Positions 10,150 to 21,260 of a DNA stretch of 64,000 nucleotides are shown here, one piece after another. Numbering within the stretch: position 1 is the stretch's first letter; every line of letters begins with the position of its first letter. Below the pieces are notes generated by a model. It made no database searches, had not been told where the DNA came from, and worked only from the letters and a program-made list of their open reading frames with translations. Source of the DNA: Rhizomys pruinosus. Taxonomy: Eukaryota > Chordata > Mammalia > Rodentia > Spalacidae. The position numbers and the translations under genes were made by a program. The stretch is from the NCBI GenBank assembly GCA_009823505.1, contig VZQC01000590.1:673662-737661 (forward strand), given 5' to 3'.

Positions 10150-10310
10150 GATTGCTATTATTATTATTTATTTTATTTTATTTTATTTATTTATTTTTTA
10201 TTTTTTTTTTTTTGAGGATAAGGTCTCATTCCATAGCCCAGGCTGGTTTGAAATAAATTATGGTCATCTAGCCTCAGCTTCCTGAGTGTTGAGATTAAAG
10301 GCCTGTGCCT
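10150..10310 (-). mobile_element. old B1 SINE with T-rich end
   Basis: A T-rich run is followed by 'gataaggtctcatt', 'atagcccaggctgg' and 'gagattaaaggcctgtgcc', the antisense B1 order. It is strongly diverged. Confidence 0.65.
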
Positions 10311-10319
10311 GGTCTTCAA

Positions 10320-10405
10320 TACAGTTCTGCTCATTTATTTTGGATGGTACTGGGGAATGAAACGGACAAGTGCTCTACCACAGCTATATCATCAACCTTA
10401 ATAGG
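10320..10405 (-). mobile_element. ID-like tRNA SINE remnant
   Basis: 'ggtactggggaatgaaac' then 'caagtgctctaccacagcta' is the antisense pattern of an ID or related tRNA-derived SINE. Confidence 0.4.
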
Positions 10406-10436
10406 GTTTTAGAGTAAAATGGCTTGACAAGGTATT

Positions 10437-10765
10437 ATAAGCACCCTGACCCCCAGCATCCTGATCCCCACTACCTCACAACATGACCATATTTGGAAAT
10501 AGGGTCCATGTAGATGTTATTTTTTTGAGATGCAGAGTGGGCTCTTAATCCCAAATGACGGAGATCCTTATGGACATGAACATGAACTTGAAAAAAAGCC
10601 CCCTACAGGCCAAGGAGAAAGGCCCAGCACTGAGCCTTCCCTCACAAGGGACCAGTCCTGCTGGCAGTCAACCTTGATTTCGGCCTCTACAATGGTGAGC
10701 ACCTGAGTTACTGTTGTTAAGCCCCTGGCCTGTGGCTGCTCTGGCAAATGAATACAGGGGGGCAC
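10437..10765 (+). mobile_element. ancient MLT1/MST-type MaLR LTR
   Basis: The order of landmarks is that of placental-wide MaLR LTRs: 'catgaccatatttggaaata', 'gggtccatgtagatgttat', 'gtgggctcttaatcc', 'ccttatggacatgaac', 'caaccttgatttcggcc' and 'ttgttaagcccctggcctgt'. It predates the rodent ORR1 copies. Confidence 0.7.
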
Positions 10766-11140
10766 TTACAAGAAAGGTCACTGAAACATTTGGGCCCCTG
10801 TCAGGAACTGAAATGTTTCACGTGGTGGTGACAGGAAGGGAGAAGTCTGGTAGTTGTGGTAGAAAACGGACGTGTATACTTTGTGCTTTATCATGTCATA
10901 GAGAACCCCTGCATGGCGAGGTACGCGGGTGGAGCCCTGGAGCTCTGGGAGCAGAAGAGATGTGCGCAGGCGCGATGGATGGCTTCACGGAGAGAAAGAG
11001 CCTTGTTGATGATGGACTTGAGAACGCTGAAGCAAAGCCATGAAAGGGGACCGGAGGTCCAAGCCTGGTCATCAAGGAACAGCAGTTTCTGAGGCTTCAT
11101 TCTAGAAAATATTATTTTTGCTGAGAAAAAAAAAAAAAAG
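10766..11140. other. unassigned segment ending in poly(A)
   Basis: Follows the MLT1-type LTR and ends in about 14 A residues (11126-11139). It could be an MLT1 internal remnant or a retroposed fragment. A 109-codon frame here shows no known domain. Confidence 0.35.
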
Positions 11141-12008
11141 AACCTGAACTATACTTGTATGGAAAGTTCCGAGTCGGTTATAAGTTTGGGCTGGAGCTCC
11201 AGACACAGATGGAATTGTCTATTCCAGAGGCTGTAGCTTTGGGATAGGGGTGAGAATACTCCATGTGGATAAAAGCACTGGGCAGGGGTGTGGGCAGAGG
11301 GGGCTTTGGTTGTGACCCAAGATAAGTGTCCAGTGTCTGATTAGAATGTGTCCCTTAAGGGGAATTCTTGGAAGTGAGATCGTAACAGCTTCGGAGGAGT
11401 CCCATGCATTTTGGGGTAAAATTAAGAGTCTGTCCTTAGCCAGCAGTCAGAGAGAGGGCTAACACCCAAAAGGACTCTTAAAATCACAATTATATTATGG
11501 CAGCTTACAAAGCCACAAGCTAGCATTGTATGAGTGGATCATCCCCACATTAAAATATAAAGTCTATTTGTGTTTCCTACTTTAAGATACTGTCAATTTC
11601 CTGGGTTTAATCTTGCTTCATCAAGATGAATTGGTTGTTGTGTGCATGACTTAATTTCCTTTATCAGAGCAGTACACTGCTCACTTTTTGTAATTTAAGC
11701 AGTATCCTCGTCAATATCACAATCTCCTGACTGCCACCACGTGGTCCCTGGAAAGCTGCTGTGACTCCCGCAGTGTTCTAAGGCAGGAGGAGAGAGGGAA
11801 CCCTGAGGCCCTTTATGTGTTGGAACTTCTGCATCTCTTCCCAGTGTCTGGGTTACCCTGTGGATCCATGTGACAAGGAGCCTGCGGCTGCACAGGCCAC
11901 ACAGGGGACTGAACTGACATCTGTTGGGACCTGAAAAGAAGGAACAGAAACAAGGCACCAAAGAAAAGAAGCCAAGTGGGAAGGCCGGAGCCGAGCCGGA
12001 GAGGGAAG
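11141..12008. other. unassigned non-coding DNA
   Basis: No named repeat. The AT-rich part at 11470-11700 looks free of transposon text and could be conserved non-coding DNA, but conservation cannot be judged here. Confidence 0.45.
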
Positions 12009-12012
12009 TGTG

Positions 12013-12061
<49 letters not shown>
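12009..12061 (+). repeat. (GT)n microsatellite
   Basis: Imperfect GAGT units lead into about 20 GT units. Confidence 0.95.
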
Positions 12062-12545
12062 TGTATGAGGATTTATCAGACTGGCTTACAGGACAGAGTC
12101 CAAGTAGTCCAACAATGGTTGCACCACACTGGAGAGGCTGAGAATCCAGTAGCTGCTCAGTCTACAAGCTGGGGTGTCTTAGTAGTTCCCATCTGGCACT
12201 GAAGGCTCAGTGGATTCCTGGAGGTCTGCTAGTCTTCATGGTTCTACTGTCAGTGGAGGAAAGCCACAGCTACAAGGCGAACCCTTGAATGAGAGAGAAG
12301 GCAAGAAGGCAAAAATAGAAAGCTCCCTTCTGCCAGGACCTTTCCTGTGGGCTGCCGTGAGAAGGTAACGCCCACATTTAGGGTGGGTCTTCCAGCGTCA
12401 AATGATCCAATCAAGAAAGTCTCTCTCATTTCAGTTAATTCCAGATCCAGTCAAGTTGACATCCAGGATCAACCCTACTTCTTAACGTACCGCACCTACG
12501 TGCAGTGTGGTGCAGTGTACCGGGCTCATACATTCAAACCATAGC
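12062..12545. mobile_element. RMER1-like repeat
   Basis: Characteristic phrases are 'ggatttatcagactggctta', 'gtccaagtagtccaacaatg', 'aaagctcccttctgccagga' and 'gttaattccagatccagtca', then 'agttgaca'. This matches a rodent medium-reiteration repeat I know as RMER1. The ends and orientation are not certain. Confidence 0.5.
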
Positions 12546-14020
12546 ACCAACCTAAAACCATTAGTTCAGCCATCCTGGACTGTTTTCCCAAGAACCCAGC
12601 ATACAGCCAGGCATCATTGGACCCCAGCCTAACCCAGTGGGTCTGCTCGTGTGCACCGGGACCAGCACAGAGGATATGAAGTCGTCTGGACCTCAAAGCC
12701 TTCAGGGTTCTGCTCTGTATGTTGCTGGCGGGCAGAGGGAAACCATGCAGACCCAGTCTCATCCACGGACACACTCTGAGAGCTATTTACAACGTGACCT
12801 CTCGCATTGAGCTTCCTTCACAACAGACACATCTAATTCATTGCCAAACAATGACAAATGCCCCCACATTTGTGAACACTGCCTGAGGAACTCACCTCTA
12901 CACAGAGCAATTATGTCTACAGAGAACAATTTGTAGGATGGACTTTTATACTTACCTTGATGCTTCTATTATTCTTGACCAAGTGCAGTTACTATGATGT
13001 AAATGCTACATTTTAATTAGTTTTATGGGTATATCCATCCAATTAGCAGCATTTCTACAGGGCTTGATGAGTGGAACTGAGCTAAGCAGAGCCCCGCACA
13101 TGCGCACACAGAGGGAGTGAGATGATGGATGGCCCCGCACGTGGCGAGTAAAACATTTGACAAGCAATCTTCTCGTTTTTAATAACATGAAACATTGTGA
13201 GGGAAGAGAAGCAGGGAGGGAAATAAATCTATTTTTATAGAGCTGGAGAAGCAATGAAATATGATTTGAGGAGAGCAAGAATGTATTCAATGAGATTATA
13301 ATTATAGGTGATTTCAATTATTCCAAATAATTGAAAATCTCTGAGGTATTCTACACTGTAAGCCCCCTAAGAAACAGACAGGCAGAGGAGATCTTGCCTA
13401 GCTTCAGATATAGGAGTGGTGCAGAGTAAAACTCCATATTCCTCTCCTCACCATGATGGCACCACATGTTAGAATTAACTGAGACACCAAGGTCAAAAGG
13501 AGCTGAAGATTTATCACAAAGACGACGAGAGATTTAGTGTGTGGCTCGAATTCCTCTCTGCTGCTAAGAAAGAGGCTTCCATTGTGTGGAGCCTGTTGGC
13601 TGACTTTGGGTTCCACGGAAGCCTTCCAATTGCCTCCAGAGGTACCCAGGAGCTTCCTGGAACTTTGCTTCCATAATTGGGGCCATCTTTCGAGTGATAC
13701 ATCAACCGCATGTCCTGAATAGATCGTTGCACTAATATATTAGGGCAGCAACTTGCTTTAATGATGGATAGTGTAATGGATCTGGGAGGTGCCATTCACT
13801 CAAGTGATGGGCTAACGTCTGACTCTGATGCCTGTTTACCAAACTGCCTCATGGGTCCCTAGAGAAGAGAAAGGGAGAGACAGTCTTCTTTATTTAAAGA
13901 AGCACAGATAGAGCTCTTTATTGTCAAGGTTCCTTGCAGATCTTCCCAGAATATGATATGTATTTTATCAGGTGATAAAAGAAAGAAAGCATATAAATTC
14001 TGTGCTCAGAAAAATCCTTT
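12546..14020. other. unassigned non-coding DNA
   Basis: No gene. The AT-rich part at 13150-13330 is free of obvious repeats. On the minus strand, 13380-13890 has LTR-like hints (a TAAATAAA region and a possible end near 13470), but no paired LTR or target duplication was found. Confidence 0.4.
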
Positions 14021-14025
14021 AAAGC

Positions 14026-14160
14026 CAGGATCTGGCCATGTGTGGTGATGCAGACCTGGAATTCTAGGACGCAAGAGCTGACACTGGGGGACCTTGGGTT
14101 CCAGGCCAGCATGAGATTCACAGTGAGACTTCATCTCAAAAGAATTAAATTAAATTTTAA
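14026..14160 (+). mobile_element. old B1-like SINE
   Basis: 'ccatgtgtggtgatgcagac' through 'cagtgagacttcatctcaaa' follows the B1 order with heavy decay. Confidence 0.6.
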
Positions 14161-14389
14161 ATAGATAAATCTCAGGATCTTGGGAAAGGCAAAGTGAATG
14201 ATTTGAGGGACTGGCTCATTTGGGAGGTACCTACTTCAGCTACATGCCGGCAACAGATTCTCTTTGATTTCCCATGAAGCTGGTACTTGTGGAAGAGTGT
14301 ACACCTGTTTTCAAAGTGGAATTCTGTTGGCTCTGTCTCTGTATCTCTCTGTCTCTGACTCTCTTTCTCTCTGTACAGAGATGTTCCTG

Positions 14390-14495
14390 TCGGTACACAT
14401 TTGTATGCATGCATCTAGAGGCCAGAGATTAACTTCAGGTGTTCTTCCTTACGCCCAGTTCATCTTGTCTTTTGAGACAAGGTGTCACTCACCAG
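14390..14495 (-). mobile_element. B4-type SINE fragment
   Basis: 'gcatctagaggccagagatt' then 'cttttgagacaaggtgtcac' resembles the antisense B4 order. Partial copy. Confidence 0.5.
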
Positions 14496-14540
14496 CTTTG
14501 TTTCTAACAATTTAGCAACACTCCTGGGTAAACTGGATAC

Positions 14541-14612
14541 TTCTCCTCCTCTGCCTTTCCTTTGCCTTCCCCCTCTTTCTCTTCCTCTTCTTCCCTCCCC
14601 ATCCTTCTTCAT
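14541..14612 (+). repeat. polypyrimidine tract
   Basis: CT-rich stretch with TTCC and CTTT units. Confidence 0.7.
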
Positions 14613-14869
14613 TTTGGGACATCATTGAAAGTAAAACTTCATCAGTTACAAGTAGGAATGGAATTTTTTCTTGCTTGGACTACTCTTGAGACTGAGGACA
14701 TAAAATGGTTCTCTGAGCCATTACAGGCACAGTTGATACCAAGGAACAGGGCCCGAGACATGGTCACACAGCTACCAGGAGTGACCTGTATAGCAGCCAG
14801 AGAGCTACATCTGCTGAACTGAAACAGGGAGAAGAGCATCCCCTAGAGGGTTCTTAGTCTCATTCATAA

Positions 14870-15170
14870 AAGAATTTAAGAATGGCCCCAGCTGCCTTGG
14901 GGAGCAGAGTGGAGGGGAGAAGGAAAAAAGCCATTCGGCCATGTCGATGTAGAGCCTGCATGGAGGTCAGACTATGGCTGACTGGAACCATATGGCAGAG
15001 AGAAGGAAGCTTTCAAGAAAAAGTAAAGGAATGTAAGATGCTAGGGCAGCCCAACCCGTTAAAGAAAGCATTAGAGAAGGGATATGAAGAAGAAAAGGAG
15101 AGATTATGCAACTCAGAAAAGCAGACAGACTCGCAGAGACCTACACGTCCATGGTGGGGTCAGAAGCACT
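14870..15170 (-). mobile_element. LTR-like fragment, same family as 58.1-58.9 kb
   Basis: The block 'gggagaaggaaaaaagcc', 'gcatggaggtcagac' and 'tagggcagccca' reappears, reverse complemented and in the same order, at about 58.65-58.83 kb. In that copy a TATA box and AATAAA signal suggest an LTR. No family name is offered. An in-frame 113-codon ORF here is a by-product. Confidence 0.5.
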
Positions 15171-15239
15171 TGTGCTGGGGACGGGGGTATGGGGTGGGAC
15201 TCCAGTCAGGAAAAGTTCAGTAGTTATTCCACCCATCTA

Positions 15240-15774
15240 TTTAGTGTGACTTAAGGTGAACCCACCTTCCCATGACCAGATGACTGATCAGTGAAACTGG
15301 AGAGGTGGATCTCTCAACAGACAGAGATCTCCTGGGGCTATTAAAAGAATCAGTGCTAACTAAGAGCATTTTGTTAGCAAGAACTTGGAGAAGAAAGACG
15401 TGCATTGCCTTCGCTGCACCCCATTGGGTATAATAGATGAGGGCTGTGGGGCTGAGCAAATCAAGGGGCTGCTTTGGGACAGGGTGGTACATCCGGAGAA
15501 TGTGGTCTCCCTAGGCTTAAAGTTTTACATGGTCTTGTGTGCGTGTGTTCGTGTGTGTCTGTGCTTGTGTGCTCCTATACCAGATCCCAGAAGACCAGGC
15601 TCAAAATCAGAACAAATCACCCAGGTTAAAGCTACAAGTCACCAAACTGAAATAAAATTGTCATCTGTCCTTCAGTGAAGACAGATAAGGGCCAAATAGG
15701 CCAGCTTCAGCTGGGGAAAGATGAAGTCCTCTCGGCCTTAATCCTTATGGGAAAAAGTGACTTGGGGTTGACCA
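15240..15774. other. unassigned non-coding DNA
   Basis: No gene or named repeat. A short GTGT-rich run lies at 15536-15570. Confidence 0.5.
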
Positions 15775-15785
15775 ACCTGGTTATT

Positions 15786-15984
15786 ATTATTATTATTATT
15801 ATTATTATTTATTATTTTTTGGTCATTTTGAGACAGGGTCTCCCTGTAGCCCCAGCTGACCTGGAACTCACTCTGTAGACTGGGCTGGTCTTGAACTCAC
15901 AAAGATCTGCCTACCTCTGCCTCCCAAGTGCTAGGATTAAAGTCATGCGTCACCACACCCAGCTCTTTTTTTTTGGTGGGGGGG
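15786..15984 (-). mobile_element. B1 SINE with (TTA)n
   Basis: Antisense B1 preceded by a TTA run that replaces its poly(A) complement. Target duplication acctggttatt is at 15775-15785 and 15985-15995. Confidence 0.9.
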
Positions 15985-15995
15985 ACCTGGTTATT

Positions 15996-17250
15996 TTTGT
16001 ATTCTGTCTCTTTCCTCACCTGACAGGAAAGTAACCTTGAAATGACCTATCCTCTCATTCTTCATTCTACTTTCTACATTTCTCTACCTGTAGGCCAGCC
16101 TGCTCAAATCCATCAGAACACATTCCATTCCATGTAATGAAATATTGCCTGATTCTAGAATAGGAAATAAAGCACTTAAGATCGTTAAACTAAATTGTAA
16201 TTTTATTTTTTTGACATCTGCTTTAGATGTTTCTATATAGCTTTAATTTAAAAATATTTCACAGGATGCATATAATGAATTGTATTCAATAAATTGACTT
16301 GCACATTTTGAATTACCATTAATGTGATTAATGTCATATTATTAGAATGTTTTAAATTCTACAAAGTAGAGTCCCTTCATTATATGATTCCATAGTTCTC
16401 CTCATATGAACCCATCCCATAGACCAGGCAAGTGTTATAACTTCCTTTAATAGAAAAGGACCTGACATAGGAAGTGCTGGGGGCTTCCAAGTCCATGAAG
16501 GCCCTTAAGATCAGGAGAGGTTAGAAACATGGCTGTGCAGGGACAAGTCTCTGCTTTCTACCTGCACACAACTGCCACCTCTATTTGAGGATTCATTTCA
16601 GGATCCTTGAAACCCCAAAGGCTCCTTCAGGGCCAAGTCCCTGGGAAAACCCTCAGAAGCAATGTTGTGAAATGCAGTTGTGTGTACAGGTGTTCTACTG
16701 GAGTAATTGGAATTATGGCAATCGAAACAGAAATTTCTGAAGTGGAGGAATCTGGGACCTCTGAACAACCAAAGGATGTTAGATCATCAGCAAAGTGAAA
16801 CAATTTTAAAGTCTGTGCCATTTCCACTGGGGAAATCCCCCTTTGCACTTGGAAATATTCTTGAAACCCAGCCGAGGCTTCCTCTTCACCTCTGAGAGGT
16901 AAGGAATGCCCCTGTCTCTGGAGTGCTCATAGGCTTGGTGTCCAAGTGTGTCAGGGGCTCATTGGTGTCTCTTTTGACTGGCACATCTGGGCCTGATCCT
17001 GCATGGAGTGTGCTCCCCGGTATCTTGTCATAACTCCAGACAATGCACAGCTACCTTGGCTTGTTGGTGTTTCAGCTTTAGATGTCTTCACTTAGATCTT
17101 CAGGTAAAAATGTTTCTGCTGTTTACCCCCGTTGTCTGTTTCATTGTCACCCTCTCCTCAGGCCTGAGTGCTGTTCCCTGGTGTTCGTCCTCCAGGTCTT
17201 TGCTGCCCCCCCTGCCCGCCCCCTCCGTCATTAGTTTATCTACCACCCAG
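15996..17250. other. unassigned, partly AT-rich DNA
   Basis: 16120-16400 is AT-rich with TAAT and ATTA cores and no transposon text. The rest shows no gene or named repeat. Confidence 0.45.
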
Positions 17251-17254
17251 ATCA

Positions 17255-17520
17255 TTTCCTGGTTGCTGTGACAAACAGCTTAAGGAAGGAAGGGTTTATT
17301 TTGGCTCACAGTTTGAAGATGCCGTCTAACCTGGCTGGGAAGGTGAGGCAGCTGGTCACAGTGCGTTCACCATCAGGAAGCAGAGAGTTGAAAGCTGTGT
17401 TATTCAGTCCAGGACTCCAGCCTGTGGAGTGGTGCTGACCACAGTCAGGGTGGCTCTTCCCTCTTCAGTTGATTTTTTCTGGAAACACCCGTCTGGAAAC
17501 ACTCTCATAGAGTAAGTCCA
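17255..17520 (-). mobile_element. URR1-like repeat
   Basis: 'ggttgctgtgacaaacag', 'aggaaggaagggtttatttt', 'ggctcacagttt', 'ttattcagtccaggactcca' and 'ctctggaaacactctcatag' follow the antisense order of the rodent repeat seen in sense at 54.4 and 56.2 kb. Confidence 0.55.
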
Positions 17521-17524
17521 GTCA

Positions 17525-17760
17525 GCTCGATGGTTCATCCTCCCTCAGCTTTCCCTTCTGTCTGCAGTTCTACATGTTCTCCTTGTATCATTTTCTTTCA
17601 AATGGAGAAATCTTCTCTTCATGTTCTTTATGGTGTAGTTCTGTGGGCAATAAATTGTCACAGCCTTTATTCACCTGAAGATGTCTTTATCTTGCCAGTG
17701 TTTTTTGATTTTCTTGTTATCTATGAAATCCCTTCATTGCCTTAAACCAATTTAGTAATA
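17525..17760 (-). mobile_element. ancient L1 (L1M-like) fragment
   Basis: 'tggtgtagttctgtgggcaa' and 'gaagatgtctttatcttgcc' resemble antisense ORF2 text of old mammalian LINE-1. Strongly decayed. Confidence 0.45.
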
Positions 17761-18049
17761 TTTATGTGTGATTTATGCACATGCACCAAGTGCTAATAGC
17801 TTGATGCACTTGATATGTAGTTAGGATTCACAATGCACAAGCATGTAGAGCACCTCACCAAGAGTTCCCCAATACTTCCATCACATCTCGCCAACAGCAA
17901 TGGAAATGATGACTCACTTACCATCTTATACTGGTTTGATCTGCTTTTGGATTTCACACCAAGGGAGTGTTACAATGTCCTTGTAGCCTCTTTCTCCTCC
18001 CCCACCATCATTACGTCATACCTTGGAGATCCCTCTATGCTGTGGCCTG
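17761..18049. other. unassigned, probably old L1
   Basis: Lies between two old L1 fragments. No clear homology is readable. Confidence 0.3.
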
Positions 18050-18560
18050 AACCCCAAGGCACTCTTTCTCATATGTGTGGCATTCCATGGTGTGGATACA
18101 CCACAAGGGACCAATCCATTTCACTCCTAATGGCCAGTTAGGGTCTTTCTAGTTTTAACTGTCCTGAGTACTGCTGCCCCAGCAAGCTTCGGGGACAGGC
18201 CATTTGCTGTGCATCAGCACTTGTTTCTAGAGCAGTGCGCTCTCCACTTGCACTGTTTGTGGCTGTGTAGTTTTGGAACATGCTGTATTGTTTTGCTTGC
18301 CCACTGTGAACATGTACTGTTGACCCAGACCTTTACTGCTGTTTGGTTTTGCTAATCCTACTCAGTTACAATCTGTAGGGAGAATGCTGGGGCAGCTCAG
18401 GATTTGACACACATTTCTCTGATGGCCAACAACAAAGCAGCATTTGGCAGTTGTCAGGGTGGCCTCCCCAGGGAGGTTTCTGTTATGTCTTCCCTGTAAT
18501 TTTTCATGAAGATGTCATTTTCATATCAATTCGTAGGAGCCCTTTGTACACTTCAAGATG
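18050..18560 (-). mobile_element. ancient L1 ORF2 fragment
   Basis: 'gcattccatggtgtggatac', 'taatggccagttagggtctt' and 'acacatttctctgatggcca' match the antisense L1 ORF2 3' region in order. Very old. Confidence 0.5.
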
Positions 18561-18709
18561 AAAACAGCATGTCAAATATAGCAAGTGAAAAACTACATGC
18601 CTGTTGCATGAATATATAAAATAATACACATCAACTAGTTATAAGGTGCACAATATATCTGAAATAGATAAAAGTATGTAAGTAAAGAACATGACTACCT
18701 TTTGCTTTC

Positions 18710-18796
18710 TTGATAAGGGATGGTAAGCATTAACCCAGGGTCTCCTGCATGTTATGCACATATTCTACCATTGGGCTACTCCTCCAGCCCTCTTTC
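18710..18796 (-). mobile_element. ID-like tRNA SINE remnant
   Basis: 'taacccagggtctcctgcat' then 'ctaccattgggctactcctc' is the antisense ID-type head. Confidence 0.5.
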
Positions 18797-18869
18797 ACTC
18801 TGTGCTGAGTAAGGGGATTGGGCTCTGAGCTGCTCCAAGTCACTCTATCTTATTTAAAATAGTGCTTTT

Positions 18870-19105
18870 TTTTCAGGGCTGGAGAAATTGCCTAGTGGTT
18901 AAGAGCTCCAACTGCTCTTGCAGAGGACCAGGGTTCGATCCCCAGCACCCACATGGCAGCTGAGAACCGTCTTTAACTCCAGTTCCAGGGGAATCCGACG
19001 CCCTCTTCTGACCTCCTCGGCATTGCATGGCACGGGTACACAAATCTACATGCAGACAGTATACTCATACACATAATAAATAAATAAAAATTTAAAAAAT
19101 AAAAT
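18870..19105 (+). mobile_element. B2 SINE with 14-bp duplication
   Basis: Full B2 with B box 'gggttcgatcccc' and an AT-rich tail. Duplication aaaatagtgctttt is at 18856-18869 and 19106-19119. It has a single 'aactccagttccagggg' unit, so it belongs to the non-duplicated B2 type. Confidence 0.9.
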
Positions 19106-19149
19106 AAAATAGTGCTTTTCAGGCCAGGACTTGCCCTGGGTAACTCAAT

Positions 19150-19302
19150 TTGGCAAAAAAGGAGACAAGGTCTCATTATGTAGCCCTGAATGCCCTAGAA
19201 CTTGCTCTGGTAGACCAGACTGGCTCCAAACTCACAGAGATCTGCCTGCCTGTGGTTTCTAAGTGCCGAGATTAAAGGCATATACTACCATACCCAGCAA
19301 AC
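19150..19302 (-). mobile_element. old B1 SINE
   Basis: 'gagacaaggtctcattatgt' to 'gagattaaaggcatatacta' reads as antisense B1 with decay. Confidence 0.7.
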
Positions 19303-19566
19303 AAAACAGAATTTGTCTCCATTTTAAGTATAAATGTAGGGGAATCTTTCCATCATCCAGACCTCTTCATTTGATTAACAATCTTGGTGCTTCTATGTTG
19401 ATCTCAAAATTCAGAGCTAAGGATGTGGTAAGTAAGAGGGAGAATGACCAGGGAGCCAAGATGGTGGCCACATGGCTTTGGGCAACTGGCTCAAGAACTT
19501 AGAACATGACTCTGGACTTCTTCATTTTATATAAAATCTTGGTGAGATATCACCTCAGCTATGGCA
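19303..19566. other. unassigned non-coding DNA
   Basis: No gene or named repeat recognised. Confidence 0.45.
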
Positions 19567-19695
19567 GGTGGAGTCGTGCCTGCCTGGCCACCCATGCACC
19601 TTAGAGCCAGGTGGAGCCATGTCAGCCTGGCCAACAAGCACCTGAGAGGGCAGACTTGTGCTGGCCTGGCCACCCACTGCCTGTGTCCTCTGAGC
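19567..19695 (+). repeat. three degenerate 43-bp tandem units
   Basis: Units at 19567-19609, 19610-19652 and 19653-19695 share a 'gcctggcca' core with 'acc' or 'cac' after it. The first two also share 'ggtggag'. Confidence 0.6.
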
Positions 19696-20360
19696 TTAGG
19701 CAAATAAGCCAGGCAACAGGCACAGCTGGCCTGGGAGGGTGAGGAGGAGTGCTGGGATCACCCCACAGGACCACACTCTTGCTATGGGGTGGGCCTATGA
19801 ATGGCTGGTAAGCTAGAGGCGTCTGTGGAAAGTTGCCACAAGAAGCTGTGAAACTTCCCAACTGCCACTCAGAGCAGCTTGGGTTGGAGGCCCGTGAACT
19901 AACTGCTGCCTCCTGTGAGGACATAGCTCCTTTAAGCCACAGTAAACCCTGTGGAGAATCAGCCTGTTGAGACTGCTTCAGTCTACAGTGGGGTGATATG
20001 CTGAGTGAGACCTGGAAACAGCCAAAGGTAGCCTGCATGCACTCAGGCTGAGAATAACTGGTATGGAGGTGGAACCCAAGTGTTTCTGATCACCAAGGAA
20101 CAAAGAAATCCCTACTTGACAATCCTAAGCAGTGTGTAAGGGAAATGGAACAAGTGTAAAAATTCCATTCAAAGAAACCTGGCCATAGTCGGACCCAAAA
20201 CCAGGTACAAACAAAGGGGGGCGGGCCCTTACGCTGGTCCATCTGTGTGTAAGAACTATAGATCCTGACACTGTAATGGGAAATGATTTCTCTGGTGCCC
20301 AGTTCAGATGTGTTGTATAAGATGGTTGGGTTTTTAATTTAACAATAGAGAACATGAAGT

Positions 20361-20362
<2 letters not shown>
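19696..20362. other. unassigned non-coding DNA
   Basis: A 138-codon minus-strand frame at 19622-20038 lacks any known domain and is treated as chance. No named repeat. Confidence 0.4.

Positions 20363-20401
<39 letters not shown>
20363..20401 (+). repeat. (GT)n microsatellite
   Basis: About 19 GT units. Confidence 0.95.
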
Positions 20402-20403
<2 letters not shown>

Positions 20404-20409
20404 TGTATG

Positions 20410-20530
20410 TTTAGTAAAATGAGGGTGAAGATGTAGGAGGGGGTCTGAACATGATCAAAATACATTGTATGAATACCTGAATCAAAATTCTTTTTAAACT
20501 TAAAAAAATTAAAATAAAAAATCAGTAAAA
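20410..20530 (+). mobile_element. possible L1 3' terminus
   Basis: A G-rich stretch precedes 'gatcaaaatacattgtatga' and an A-rich end, as in rodent L1 3' ends. Confidence 0.4.
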
Positions 20531-20741
20531 CAAAACCTGAGAACTTATCAATCACAACAGACTCAAGGAAGATGCAACGCCCTTACTTGGACTCCCAAAG
20601 AAGGAAACACCTCATATTGTGATGGTGATGACCCCCAACAACCTATCACCATGGACCACTGTGCACTATTGTGTGTGTCAAGAGACCATCAGGCAGGAAA
20701 CACTGATTGTCCCATGTAGGAAGATCCAGCTTGAAATGGGG

Positions 20742-20902
20742 GCTAAGCCGGGTGTGGTGGCACACGCCTTTAATCCTAGCACTTGGGAGGCAGAGGCAGG
20801 TGGATCTTTGTGAGTTCAAGGCCAGCCTGGTCTACAGAGTGAGTTCCCGGACAGCTGGGACTACAGGGAGACCCTGTCTCAATAAAAAACCAAAGAAAGA
20901 AA
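20742..20902 (+). mobile_element. B1 SINE
   Basis: Full B1 with 'gccgggtgtggtggcacacg' start and AAAG-rich tail. Duplication gaaatgggg is at 20733-20741 and 20903-20911. Confidence 0.95.
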
Positions 20903-20911
20903 GAAATGGGG

Positions 20912-21260
20912 ACTAGTTCTCAGCTAGCACCCCTCAGGGCACCACGTGGATGGGAGTCAGGGGATTTCTCTGACTCCGCCCCAAGGAGGAGCAGACAACA
21001 TGGCCTAGGTGCATGATGCTGGGTGGGGCAACAGGGGCTTGTGATTGGCTCTGAGAACTGACATCATTTGGCTTATAAAAGCAGGTTGTAGCAGGTAATA
21101 AATTGAATCTCCATTATCATCATTATAGAATTCCCAGCCATCGTTATTTATTTTTTGCACACACACAGGCCAAAGCATTTCTTTTGAGTGGCCAGTGGGC
21201 TGGAAAGAGGTTCTCGGACCACCCATCTGGATAGCTGGTGTGGTGAAGTGAATTGTGAGT
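20912..21260 (+). mobile_element. possible ERVK-like solo LTR
   Basis: A compact promoter-like order is present: 'gattggctctgagaactg' (inverted CCAAT), 'ggcttataaaagcagg' (TATA) and, soon after, AATAAATTG (polyadenylation signal). This resembles betaretroviral-type LTRs. No paired LTR or duplication was found. Confidence 0.35.

Noticed and set aside
10714..11043. 109-codon ORF near an MLT1-type LTR
   Set aside because: It begins inside the LTR and overlaps a second frame of similar length. No retroviral motif.
12020..12202. Short ORFs with poly Cys-Val runs
   Set aside because: These are translations of GT microsatellites here and at 29.6, 45.9 and 55.6 kb.
14882..15223. 113-codon basic ORF
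   Set aside because: Antisense of an LTR-like repeat shared with 58 kb. The charge comes from purine-rich repeat DNA.
19567..19695. CRISPR-like array
   Set aside because: Units are adjacent with no unique spacers, and the genome is mammalian.
19622..20038. 138-codon minus-strand ORF
   Set aside because: Ser- and Pro-rich, covers part of the 43-bp repeat, and has no known domain. Chance.
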